A stretch of DNA of 51,310 bases. It comes from Acidimicrobiales bacterium. GTDB taxonomy: Bacteria; Actinomycetota; Acidimicrobiia; Acidimicrobiales; MedAcidi-G1. Shown here piece by piece: positions 18,139 to 26,322 of this stretch. The first letter of the stretch is position 1; every line of letters begins with the position of its first letter. The notes under the pieces are model-generated. The model was not told the origin of the DNA. It ran no database searches and saw only the letters and a list, made by a program, of their open reading frames with translations. Made by a program: the position numbers and the translations under genes. The stretch is from positions 1 to 51,310 of the forward strand of contig JAPKBH010000012.1 of NCBI GenBank assembly GCA_028823445.1, in the 5' to 3' direction.

Positions 18139-19234
18139 GGAAGGGGATGTGCTGGTAGTCGTTGTGGCTGGGGACGCCCCATACCGCCCAGAAGTCACCA
18201 GTAGCGGGCCGCATGATGGCTCCGCCGCTGGACTCTAGGTGGAAGGGTTCGGAGGAAATCTGGCAGATTGCTTCGGGGTGGCGGGTTACCGCCATGAGGT
18301 CTTGAGGGGTGAGGTCGTGACGGTCGAGGAGTTTGGTGGCTTCTTGATGACGTTTTTCTGAGTTGGCTTTAAGGAGCGGATTTTTTGCTCCTTCAAAGGG
18401 TTGGGCATCGTCCCACAGAACATGGTTGGTGTGGATTAAAGCATCTTGGTCCAAGGTGGCGTAGGGCCGTTTGCTGGGCATGGCTTCGACCATGTAACCG
18501 GCTCCACTTTTGTCGAAGATTAGAAAACTGTGGGCCCCGGCCAGGTCGGCGGTAAGTATTTCCTGTAACGCTTGGTCAGCTGATTCGGTAGCCAAAGCGG
18601 CCCGCACTACGGAGGGCCACATCACGCCGGGGCCGCCGTCGGTGGCCGTCAGGTTGTTTATGCCCACACAGACCCCGGCTTCGTTCATACCGATTTGCCC
18701 GAGGCAACCCACGGTAGAAAAAACTAGGGCGGCGGGTGCGTCTTGGGGGCGGAGACGCAACAGCACAACGTGTTCGGTGGCTGAGTCGTGCATGTCCCAG
18801 GTTTGGCCGTAGAGGCCTTGGCCGTTGATGCCTCGCTGGTTGGGGACAATAAAGGCGGTGCAGTCGTCTTCGACTACGGGGTCGGGGTGGGCGCCGGTGA
18901 CCACGCTGCGCACGGTGTCTACGAAATCGGTGAAACCACCAACCACTACTGCTTCGGCGGGGGTGATGCCGGCCCCTTCGGCGAGAGCGCACATTTCTGC
19001 GTAGAGGTCGGGTGAGTGGGCCTGGTGGGCGGGCAGGGTGGACTCGGCGATCTCTAAGACGGATGCTTTGTCTATTTCTCCGCCGGCCCAGAATTCGGTG
19101 CCTGCTAAAGCGATGCGATCTTCGGCGTAGGCCTGTATTTCGTCGGCGTGGGTTTTTCCGTGGGTATGTCCCATGGCTTCGGGGCTTCCGGCTAAATCAA
19201 GAATGCGCATGGGTGGTCGTTGCATAGAGGCCAT
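18131..19234 (-). CDS. C45-family peptidase / acyl-CoA:6-APA acyltransferase-like Ntn hydrolase
   Basis: A 367-residue Ntn-hydrolase of the family that includes penicillin acyltransferase and related choloylglycine-type enzymes. These precursors cut themselves before a cysteine that becomes the N-terminal nucleophile; here it is C125 in EDDCTAF. The following GQTWDMHDSATEH and GINNLTATDGG segments are typical of the beta chain. About 124 residues form the alpha part, with GHTHGKTHADEI near the start. No signal peptide is evident. The first ATG of three close in-frame choices (19234, 19225, 19210) was used. Its 3' end overlaps the GNAT gene. Likely action is amide hydrolysis or acyl transfer on a small molecule. 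Confidence 0.82.
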   Translation of the reverse strand: MASMQRPPMRILDLAGSPEAMGHTHGKTHADEIQAYAEDRIALAGTEFWAGGEIDKASVLEIAESTLPAHQAHSPDLYAEMCALAEGAGITPAEAVVVGGFTDFVDTVRSVVTGAHPDPVVEDDCTAFIVPNQRGINGQGLYGQTWDMHDSATEHVVLLRLRPQDAPAALVFSTVGCLGQIGMNEAGVCVGINNLTATDGGPGVMWPSVVRAALATESADQALQEILTADLAGAHSFLIFDKSGAGYMVEAMPSKRPYATLDQDALIHTNHVLWDDAQPFEGAKNPLLKANSEKRHQEATKLLDRHDLTPQDLMAVTRHPEAICQISSEPFHLESSGGAIMRPATGDFWAVWGVPSHNDYQHIPFHG

Positions 19235-19353
19235 TGTTGCCGCTTTGTACTCTTTGTGCAACCAAGTTGATCGCCGTTTTCTTTTTTAGCGACTAATTAT
19301 GTTGCGGCGTGAGGTTTGGTGGGGTCTGACTGTTCGCCGGGCAAACTGAACGA

Positions 19354-20271
19354 GTGACCACCTCTAATTTTTTGCTGATTGCTCCTGAAGTAGCTGATGC
19401 TTTGGCCGAGCAACGACCGGTGGTGGCTTTAGAGTCCACCATCATTAGCCACGGCATGCCACATCCTCGTAATGTGGCGACCGCTTTAGCGGTGGAAGAT
19501 GCGGTGCGCCAGCAGGGGGCGGTGCCGGCCACCGTGGCTTTGTTGGATGGCTGTTTGGTGGTGGGTCTCACCGCCGACCAAATCGAGCAGTTGGGTTCTG
19601 CGCCCGACGTAGCCAAGGTGAGTTGGCGTGACGTGGGCGTCACTTTGGCCAACAAAACCTTGGGGGCCACCACGGTGGCTACCACCATGTTTGCTGCCCA
19701 TCAGGCAGGTATTCGCCTTTTTGCGACCGGCGGTTTGGGTGGGGTGCATCGCGGCGATACCGGTGACGTTTCTGCTGATCTCACCGCTTTGGGTTCTCTG
19801 CCGGTGGCGGTGGTTAGTGCCGGGGTCAAAGCCGTGCTGGATTTGCCTCGTACGTTGGAAGCTCTTGAAACTTTGGGGGTTCCGGTTTTGGGTTGGCAGA
19901 CCGAAGTTTTCCCCGAGTTTTGGACTCGTGGCCATGACCTGCCGGTTACCGCCTCGGTTGCTGATGCCGCCCATACGGCGGAGATTCTTCATGCCCACTG
20001 GGCGGTGGGGCTCACCACTGGTGCGGTCCTCGCCGTACCGGTTCCGGCGGAACACGAAGCCGACCAAGTCATTATTGAGGCTGCTATTGAAGCGGGTTTA
20101 GCGGCGGCCCATGATCAAGGTGTTTCTGGAGCGGACATCACCCCATTTTTGTTGGCCCATATTGTGGAGACCACCGGCGGGGCCAGTTTGGATACCAACG
20201 TTGCTTTGGTCACCCACAACGCCACGGTGGCTGCCCAGGTGGCAGTGGCTTTAGCCGGTTACGAAGCGTAA
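19354..20271 (+). CDS. psuG: Pseudouridine-5'-phosphate glycosidase
   Basis: A 305-residue enzyme that splits pseudouridine 5'-phosphate into uracil and ribose 5-phosphate. Recognisable blocks are VALESTIISHGMP (with E27), KTLGATTVATTM, FATGGLGGVHRG and SAGVKAVLDLPRTLE with the Schiff-base lysine K159; the glutamate and lysine match the catalytic pair of E. coli YeiN. Translation starts at a GTG. The usual partner, the kinase PsuK, is not adjacent, so phosphorylation must come from a gene elsewhere. Its end overlaps the convergent sulfotransferase-like gene by 13 bases. Confidence 0.92.
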   Translation: MTTSNFLLIAPEVADALAEQRPVVALESTIISHGMPHPRNVATALAVEDAVRQQGAVPATVALLDGCLVVGLTADQIEQLGSAPDVAKVSWRDVGVTLANKTLGATTVATTMFAAHQAGIRLFATGGLGGVHRGDTGDVSADLTALGSLPVAVVSAGVKAVLDLPRTLEALETLGVPVLGWQTEVFPEFWTRGHDLPVTASVADAAHTAEILHAHWAVGLTTGAVLAVPVPAEHEADQVIIEAAIEAGLAAAHDQGVSGADITPFLLAHIVETTGGASLDTNVALVTHNATVAAQVAVALAGYEA

Positions 20272-20972
20272 GCGCAGAGCCGTTGGTAGAGCGGCTGTGC
20301 TTGGTCAATAACCGGTTGTAGGTGTTTCGCCACGGTGGCGGTGCTGGGTTGGTAAGGCAAAAAGCCATTGGAGGCATGCACCCCGGCGTACCAGTGTTTT
20401 TCCCATACCCCGTCTTCGGGTTTTGGGCCGGCGGGCCAGGCCAGCATTGCCTCGTCGAAGGGCAAACCCAGTTGGCTGCAGAACGCTTCTAATGCTTGGC
20501 GGGGGTTGCGCCGCAGGGTGGTGGCGTCCAGAACAATCGGGGTTTCTCCGTTGCCCAATATTTCTTCGAGCAGCATCACTTGGGCTTCGAGACCGGTGTC
20601 GGCCAGAGTGGCGTCAGTCATTTTTACCGAATAAGAGGCCAACATTTCTGTGGGGTCTCGCACCAGCAACACGTTGGCGCATTGGGTCAAAAACGATCGA
20701 TCCATTTCGATGAGGTGATGGGCCATTTGTTTAAAAAACACCACCGGGGTGCCGTGGTCACCCAACATTATTTCTTCAGTTACCTGGCCGGGGTCGGTGC
20801 TTTGACTGGCTAGTACTTCGTCTCGGCCGGGGTGTTGGCGCCCGGTGACCTTGAGGTAGTGGGCGTAGAAAGGTTCGTCAAAAACTGTGGTGTCGCTGCG
20901 TTGACGAAACGAGTACATCAAAGCAGTAGAGAGATTTCGGGGCCCCGAACAGCAGTTGATGCGCAGGGTCAT
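20259..20972 (-). CDS. Sulfotransferase-like P-loop protein
   Basis: A 237-residue P-loop protein. The N-terminal SGPRNLSTALMYSF (9-22) corresponds to the 5'-phosphosulfate loop of PAPS sulfotransferases, and VLLVRDPTEMLASYS to the 3'-phosphate loop. Its ATG overlaps the aminotransferase stop (ATGA, 20969-20972), so both are translated together. From memory, plants carry a fusion of a very similar P-loop domain with a class IV aminotransferase, so the pairing seems conserved. Whether it transfers sulfate, phosphate or only binds a nucleotide cannot be told from sequence. Confidence 0.75.
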   Translation of the reverse strand: MTLRINCCSGPRNLSTALMYSFRQRSDTTVFDEPFYAHYLKVTGRQHPGRDEVLASQSTDPGQVTEEIMLGDHGTPVVFFKQMAHHLIEMDRSFLTQCANVLLVRDPTEMLASYSVKMTDATLADTGLEAQVMLLEEILGNGETPIVLDATTLRRNPRQALEAFCSQLGLPFDEAMLAWPAGPKPEDGVWEKHWYAGVHASNGFLPYQPSTATVAKHLQPVIDQAQPLYQRLCAYAS

Positions 20973-21883
20973 TGCCCCACCGAAGCTGCTACCGCCTCGG
21001 CGTAGAGGCTGCGCAAGCGTTGGGTCATCGGCCCCGGGGTGGGGCCTGACACGGTACGCCCGTCTACTTCGGTAACCGGGGTGAGCCCGCCGAAGGTGCC
21101 GGTAACAAATACTTCTTGGGCGGCGTACACATCGGTCAAGGTAAACGGCGCTTCTTTGGTAGGGATACCTGCTGCTCGAGCTACTTCGAGCACCATCTGG
21201 CGGGTGATGCCGTTGAGGTTGTATTGACCGGTGGAGGTGTGCAGCACCCCGTTGCGGACAATAAAAAAGTTGGTGGCGTTACAGGTGGCCACCGCTCCGG
21301 TGGGATCCAACATGAGCGCTTCGTCGGCGCCGGCGTGCACGGCTTGGATGAGGGCAATAACTTCGTGCAGTTTGGAGTGGCAGTTGAGTTGCTGGTCCAA
21401 CATGTCGGGGGCGGGGCGCCGCACGGTGGCCGTAAACAAGGTGATGCCTTGGTCGGCTACTGCTGGGTCGGCGGCTTTATGTTCGGCGATGATGACCATG
21501 TTGGGCCCGCCCACCACGTTGGAGGGGTGTTGCGAGGGGGTTTTTTTGTCGCCTCGGGTGATCATGAGCCGCACGTGCACCCCGTCGTGCATGTCGTTGT
21601 GATCCACAGTGGCTTGCAGTGCGGCCGCTACTTGGTCTTTGCTAAGGCCCAGGTTTATGTCGGTGGCGGCCAGGCCGGCGAACAATCGATCAAGGTGCCG
21701 GTCGAGAAAAGCAAAGGTGCCATGGTGAAGTCGTATGCCTTCCCACACGCCATCCCCCACCAAGAATCCGCTATCAAAAACCGACACTTTGGCTTCGTGT
21801 CGGGGAAAGAACTCGCCATTTATGTAGATCTCTACCGTGGCGTTGCGTTCGTCGGCTAGGGCTTGGTGGGTGCTGCGGGTCAT
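20969..21883 (-). CDS. Class IV aminotransferase (BCAT/D-amino-acid-transaminase fold)
   Basis: A 304-residue PLP enzyme. The fold-type IV features are VSVFDSGFLVGDGVWEGIR (33-51), the PLP lysine K171 in LNCHSKLHEV, and TFGGLTPVTEVDGR near the end. In the conserved G-x-x-x-E-x-x-x-x-N-x-F block the sequence is GAVATCNATNFF, so the Glu that normally contacts the PLP ring nitrogen is replaced by Thr. That points to a distinct subfamily rather than a standard branched-chain transaminase. It sits between a ThDP enzyme (gap of 9 bases) and the overlapping sulfotransferase-like gene. Substrate unknown. Confidence 0.85.
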   Translation of the reverse strand: MTRSTHQALADERNATVEIYINGEFFPRHEAKVSVFDSGFLVGDGVWEGIRLHHGTFAFLDRHLDRLFAGLAATDINLGLSKDQVAAALQATVDHNDMHDGVHVRLMITRGDKKTPSQHPSNVVGGPNMVIIAEHKAADPAVADQGITLFTATVRRPAPDMLDQQLNCHSKLHEVIALIQAVHAGADEALMLDPTGAVATCNATNFFIVRNGVLHTSTGQYNLNGITRQMVLEVARAAGIPTKEAPFTLTDVYAAQEVFVTGTFGGLTPVTEVDGRTVSGPTPGPMTQRLRSLYAEAVAASVGQ

Positions 21884-21892
21884 GGGCAGAAC

Positions 21893-23548
21893 CTAATGGC
21901 CTTCACGCAACGATGCCACCGTGGACCACGGGGTTATCTGGTTGGGGTCCACCATAAGGTTCAGTAGCGCCCCGGTGGTTGAGGCGGAAGCTCGTTCAAA
22001 TGCGCCAGCAAAATCTTGTGTGTTGGTTACTTGCTCGGCATAAAAACCGTAGGCCTGGGCCAGGGTCACGAAGTCGGGGTTGACAATGTCGGTACCCACC
22101 ACCCGTCCCGGATGACGGCGCTCTTGATGCATACGGATGGTTCCGTAAGTGCTGTTGTTAACCACCAGCACTATGGGTTGCGCTGCTTCTTGTTGGGCGC
22201 TGCCGAGTTCTTGAATATTCATTTGCAAATCACCGTCACCGGCAAAACACACCACGGTGCGGTCAGGGTGCACCACTTTGGCGGCCACCGCAGCGGGCAG
22301 GCCGTAGCCCATGGTGCCGTTTTGGGGGGCCAACAAAGTGGCCTCAGCCCCGTAGAGAAAAAACTTGTTGGGCCACACAGCGAAATTTCCGGCTCCGTTG
22401 GTAATGATGGCATCGGACGGCAGCACTTTTTGCAGGTGTTTGGTTACGACAGCCATATCCACTCCGCTCGCCGGGGGTTCCACTTCTTGAGTGGAGAGAA
22501 AGCGTTGTCGGGCCTCGCTGCGCCACGACCCCCAAATGCCCTGGCTCAACGAAACATCGGACAGCGCCGCCATCATGGCGTTAGGTCCTGCTTCTATGGC
22601 CAAGACGGGCACCACTACTTTGCTGAATTCTTCGGCCGAAGCATGAACATGAACAATTTTTTGTTGGGGATCGTTAAACAAGGTGTAAGCATTGGTGGTC
22701 ATTTCACCAAAACGCACTCCAAGGGCGATTATCAAATCGGCACGGGCCAGAGTTTCACGCACCGGAGCGGGCATACCCACTCCGGCTTCTCCGGCGTAAC
22801 TCTCAGTGGTGTTGTCAAAGAGGTCGTGGCGTCGAAAACTCACGACCGCTGGTAGCTCGTTTTGGTTGGCCCAAGTGGTGAGAGTGTGTCGGCTTTCGTT
22901 GGTCCACCCTCCCCCGCCGGCCAAAACCACCGGGCGTTGGGCATGAGCTAACAGGTCAACCAATTGGTTGAGGTCTGCAGTGGCCGGTATTTTTTCTTTA
23001 ACGACGATGGTGGCCAAAACGGGGGAAGTTGTTTCGGCCCGCAGAACATCTTCCGGCAAGGCAACCACCACGGGCCCGGGGCGGCCTTGTTGAGCTACGG
23101 CAAAGGCTTGGTTTACTACGGCTGGAATGTCATCGGGGTTTTTTACCTCTACCACCCATTTAGCTAAGTCGGCAAAAAACGAGCAGTAATCCACTTCTTG
23201 GAAAGCTTCTTTACCTTGATGGTCGGTGGGTACTTGACCAACAAATAACACCATCGGGGTGGACCCCTGGTCAGCGGTGTGCACGCCAATAGAGGCGTTG
23301 GTCGCTCCCGGGCCGCGGGTTACCAAACACACTCCGGGTCGGCCGGTCAGGCGGCCGTAGGCTTCAGCCATGTAGGCGGCCCCGCCTTCTTGGCGACACC
23401 CCACTAAACGAATGCTGGTCTCGTCGTACAGGGCATCAAGCACCTCAAGGTACGACTCGCCGGGTACCGCAAAGGCGGTATCCACCCCGTGTGCTACTAA
23501 AGCTTCAACCACTAAACGGCCGCCGTTGCGGATCACTGGTTCGTTCAT
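21893..23548 (-). CDS. Thiamine-diphosphate enzyme, acetolactate-synthase-like
   Basis: A 551-residue ThDP-dependent enzyme. The cofactor-activating glutamate is E54 in GCRQEGGAAYMAEAYGRLTG, and the metal/ThDP motif is CFAGDGDLQMNIQEL about residue 425. A central domain with GARF-like ALGVRFGEMTTNAYTL follows the standard three-domain order. Overall it resembles IlvB but is not next to a regulatory subunit, and the neighbouring class IV aminotransferase suggests it works on a 2-oxo acid. Exact reaction (carboligase or decarboxylase) is open. The ATG giving MNEPVIRNGG was chosen because earlier codons enter the divergent hotdog gene. Confidence 0.85.
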   Translation of the reverse strand: MNEPVIRNGGRLVVEALVAHGVDTAFAVPGESYLEVLDALYDETSIRLVGCRQEGGAAYMAEAYGRLTGRPGVCLVTRGPGATNASIGVHTADQGSTPMVLFVGQVPTDHQGKEAFQEVDYCSFFADLAKWVVEVKNPDDIPAVVNQAFAVAQQGRPGPVVVALPEDVLRAETTSPVLATIVVKEKIPATADLNQLVDLLAHAQRPVVLAGGGGWTNESRHTLTTWANQNELPAVVSFRRHDLFDNTTESYAGEAGVGMPAPVRETLARADLIIALGVRFGEMTTNAYTLFNDPQQKIVHVHASAEEFSKVVVPVLAIEAGPNAMMAALSDVSLSQGIWGSWRSEARQRFLSTQEVEPPASGVDMAVVTKHLQKVLPSDAIITNGAGNFAVWPNKFFLYGAEATLLAPQNGTMGYGLPAAVAAKVVHPDRTVVCFAGDGDLQMNIQELGSAQQEAAQPIVLVVNNSTYGTIRMHQERRHPGRVVGTDIVNPDFVTLAQAYGFYAEQVTNTQDFAGAFERASASTTGALLNLMVDPNQITPWSTVASLREGH

Positions 23549-23609
23549 TTCGTTAGTCTCGCACGGCCCAAACCACTTGAAGTGCTTCGCCTGCCCTAGA
23601 TTTAACGCC
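23549..23609. promoter_or_regulatory. Divergent promoter region with an 11-base palindrome
   Basis: Sixty-one bases between the ThDP enzyme and the hotdog gene. CACTTGAAGTG at 23574-23584 is a perfect odd palindrome and a candidate operator for either direction. It is short, so chance occurrence is possible. Confidence 0.35.
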
Positions 23610-24554
23610 ATGACCGACGGCCCGTTTTTCGACGACCTAACTTGCGGAGACATCATTGCTCCGTTGCCTGCTCTGACGGTGACTCAATCCGACAACACCG
23701 CTTACCGGGCCATTACCGGTGACCAGCATTTAGCAACTGCCGACCATGGCCTTTATCAGCAGATCAGCGGCCGTTCTGGCGCCTTGGTAAACCCCGGTTT
23801 AGTAATGCAAATCGCCATTGGGCAAACCACCAATGCCACACGAAAAGCTATCGCTAACCTTTATTACCGTTCGGTGGAAATCCTGCGGCCCGTGGAGGTC
23901 GGTGAAACGTTGTCTACCACCACTACCGTTTTGGGCTTGCGTGATGCTTCTCCTAAGGGCGACCTCAACCGAGGCAAAGTTTGGCTGGGCATAGAAACCC
24001 GTTGCGGCAACGAGCTGGTGGTGCGCTATCAACGGGTGGCTTTGCTGCCTTGCCAAGGGAGTGCACCAGGACACCAAGACGAAATTCCTGGCCCTACCGA
24101 CCCATCTTCATTAGATTCCTGGACCAGTTTGGTGCCGTCGTGGGACCTTTCATCGCTGCCAACTACCGCTTGGGCCGTCGGAGAGGAGCGCCTTGATCCG
24201 TTGGCCGACCATGTTGATTTAGCACCGGCGCTCGCTCGATTGACTTTTAACCAGGCTGCTATTCATCGAGATGCCGAGGCTTCTACTTTTGGCCAGCGGC
24301 TGGTTTATGGTGGCCACACCCAAGGGCTAGCCCAGGCTTCGTTAAGCCGCTTGCTGCCTGGCTTGGCCACCGTGGTGGGGTGGGATGGTTGTGATCATCT
24401 GGGCCCAGTGTTTGAAGGCGACCGGTTGACCTTTCGCCATCGACTCATCGATGCTCTACCGCTGACTTCGGGGCAGCTTTTGCGTTTTGAGGTACGAGCC
24501 GCTCGGGAGGGCGACGACCTATTGTTATGGACCCCTATCGTGGTGGCGGTATGA
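23610..24554 (+). CDS. MaoC-like double-hotdog dehydratase
   Basis: A 314-residue protein with two hotdog-fold halves. The first (about 25-140) contains GRSGALVNPGLVMQIAIGQT and a central strand set; the second (about 205-300) contains FNQAAIHRDAEAS followed by RLVYGGHTQGLAQASL, close to the MaoC hydratase pattern in which Asp and His activate water. It is likely to hydrate or dehydrate an acyl-thioester. The stop overlaps the next start (ATGA at 24551-24554). Why it is coupled to an amidotransferase and PFK is unclear. Confidence 0.8.
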   Translation: MTDGPFFDDLTCGDIIAPLPALTVTQSDNTAYRAITGDQHLATADHGLYQQISGRSGALVNPGLVMQIAIGQTTNATRKAIANLYYRSVEILRPVEVGETLSTTTTVLGLRDASPKGDLNRGKVWLGIETRCGNELVVRYQRVALLPCQGSAPGHQDEIPGPTDPSSLDSWTSLVPSWDLSSLPTTAWAVGEERLDPLADHVDLAPALARLTFNQAAIHRDAEASTFGQRLVYGGHTQGLAQASLSRLLPGLATVVGWDGCDHLGPVFEGDRLTFRHRLIDALPLTSGQLLRFEVRAAREGDDLLLWTPIVVAV

Positions 24555-25252
24555 CGAAACCACTTATTGGCATCTCTGGCAAGCAAGTCTTCGGGCGCGA
24601 TGTGGCGGGCAATATTCCCAGCCTGTACGAGGCACCCGCCCACGTGTACTGGACAAATTACTCGCAGGGCATCTTGGCGGCGGGTGGCATTCCAATTTAC
24701 CTGCCACTCAACATGGACCCCGTAGATGCTGTTGAGCGCTGCGATGGATTGTTGTTGACCGGCGGTACCGACATTTCTCCTGACCTCTATGGCCAAGAGT
24801 CGACAACCGATGCCTTTGCTAAGGAACCGCTCCGTGATTCTTTCGAGTTGGCTTTAATGGATGCCGCAGTGGACGCGGCTTTGCCGGTGCTGGGTATTTG
24901 TCGGGGGCATCAAATAATTAATGTGCACGCTGGTGGTTCGTTAAACCAAGATGTGCCCGAACACGGAGCGTTTGACCTACCCATAACTACCGAACGCCAC
25001 GAGGTGACCTTCGCTGAGGGTTCCGTGCTGGGTGGCCTTTACCCCAAGCACCACAAGGTCAACTCGCTGCACCATCAAACGGTGGCCCGTTTGGGTGATG
25101 GCGTGGTGGCTACCGCTTTTGATGAAGAGGGTTCGGTGGAGGGCTTAGAGCGCCCCGGGTTGCCCATTGTTTCGGTGCAGTGGCACCCGGAGATGATGAC
25201 CTCTCGAGACACCGACCCAGTCTTCGAGTGGCTGGTTAACCAGTCTTCATGA
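24551..25252 (+). CDS. Class I glutamine amidotransferase, PuuD-like gamma-glutamyl hydrolase
   Basis: A 233-residue peptidase C26-type enzyme. The triad is C117 in LGICRGHQ, H212 and E214 in QWHPE. Further family marks are LLTGGTDISPDLYG (68-81) and VNSLHHQTV. In the PuuD group such enzymes release glutamate from gamma-glutamyl-GABA or similar amides. The start overlaps the preceding stop by four bases, and its own end overlaps the PFK start the same way. A GlnA4-like gamma-glutamyl ligase lies about 1 kb away on the other strand, so the two could form and cleave the same amide; that is inference. Confidence 0.85.
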   Translation: MTKPLIGISGKQVFGRDVAGNIPSLYEAPAHVYWTNYSQGILAAGGIPIYLPLNMDPVDAVERCDGLLLTGGTDISPDLYGQESTTDAFAKEPLRDSFELALMDAAVDAALPVLGICRGHQIINVHAGGSLNQDVPEHGAFDLPITTERHEVTFAEGSVLGGLYPKHHKVNSLHHQTVARLGDGVVATAFDEEGSVEGLERPGLPIVSVQWHPEMMTSRDTDPVFEWLVNQSS

Positions 25253-26283
25253 AGTTAGGCATTTTGACCGGGGGCGGTGATTGCCCCGGGTTGAATGCTG
25301 TCATTCGGGCTGCGGTGCGTAAAGCAGAACGCGGCTACGGCCACTCGGTGGTTGGTTTTATGGACGGCTGGCGGGGAGTTATTGAAGACGACACCATGGT
25401 GTTAGACATTGAGACCTGCCGTGGTTTGTTGCCCCGTGGCGGCACCATATTGGGCACCACGCGTCTCCAACCTTTTGGCGTTGAAAACGGAGTGGAGCGT
25501 TGCCGAGCCACCCTAGAAACTCACGGCATCGATGCGCTGTTAGTTATCGGCGGGGAGGGCACGCTTTCGGTTGCTCAGGGCCTTTACGAACTGGGCTTTC
25601 CGGTTATTGGTATTCCCAAAACCATTGACAATGATATTGATTGCACCGAAATGACTTTTGGTTTTCAAACGGCGGTCGAAATTGCTACCGACGCCATTGA
25701 CCGTCTGCACACTACGGCGGAGTCACATGACCGGGTCATGGTCGTTGAGGTCATGGGCCGCCATGTTGGTCATATCGCTACTTGGGCCGGTATAGCGGGC
25801 GGGGCTACCACTATTTTGATCCCTGAAGAGCCGTTTGATATTGAAGAAATCAGTGCTGATGTGCGGGCGCGCCATGCCAACGGTCGTTTTGCTTCCACCA
25901 TTGTGGTAGCCGAAGGGGCTTTACCAAGGGAAGGCACTTTAGAAGTCGCTGAACCAGAGGTCGACCAGTTTGGCCATAAACGCCTAGGTGGTATTGCTAA
26001 TGCCGTGGCGGCCGGCATTGAGGCCCGTACCAAGTTCGAAACTCGGGTAACTATTTTAGGGCATGTGCAGCGCGGGGGCACTCCTAATGCTTTTGATCGG
26101 GTGCTGTCTTCTCGTTACGGAGTGGCTGCCGTAGAGGCCGCTCATGACCAAGACTTTGGGCAGATGGTGGCTTTGCAGGCCAACCGTATTGTGCGAGTAC
26201 CGCTCACCGAAGCCGTAGCCGAATTAAAATTGGTAGACCCAGCCTTGTGGGCTACCGCTAAAGACTTGTTCCGGGGCGCTTAA
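25249..26283 (+). CDS. pfkA: 6-phosphofructokinase, ATP-type of the actinobacterial group
   Basis: A 344-residue PFK that phosphorylates fructose 6-phosphate in glycolysis. Key positions fall on E. coli numbering: GGEGT at 101-105 with G104, PKTIDND at 123-129 with K124 and catalytic D127, MGRH about 168, and HVQRGG about 277. Gly at 104 favours ATP over pyrophosphate, while Lys at 124 is common to pyrophosphate enzymes; this mixed pair is usual in actinobacterial ATP-PFKs. The coupled position after a gamma-glutamyl hydrolase-like gene is unusual. The phosphoryl donor should be tested rather than assumed. Confidence 0.93.
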   Translation: MKLGILTGGGDCPGLNAVIRAAVRKAERGYGHSVVGFMDGWRGVIEDDTMVLDIETCRGLLPRGGTILGTTRLQPFGVENGVERCRATLETHGIDALLVIGGEGTLSVAQGLYELGFPVIGIPKTIDNDIDCTEMTFGFQTAVEIATDAIDRLHTTAESHDRVMVVEVMGRHVGHIATWAGIAGGATTILIPEEPFDIEEISADVRARHANGRFASTIVVAEGALPREGTLEVAEPEVDQFGHKRLGGIANAVAAGIEARTKFETRVTILGHVQRGGTPNAFDRVLSSRYGVAAVEAAHDQDFGQMVALQANRIVRVPLTEAVAELKLVDPALWATAKDLFRGA

Positions 26284-26322
26284 CCAGTTGGCCCATAGCC
26301 TTTAATTTCGGTACTTTTCGAG

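Noticed and set aside
23412-23609. Longer start for the hotdog gene
   Set aside because: The extra residues are antisense to the conserved N-terminus of the ThDP enzyme.
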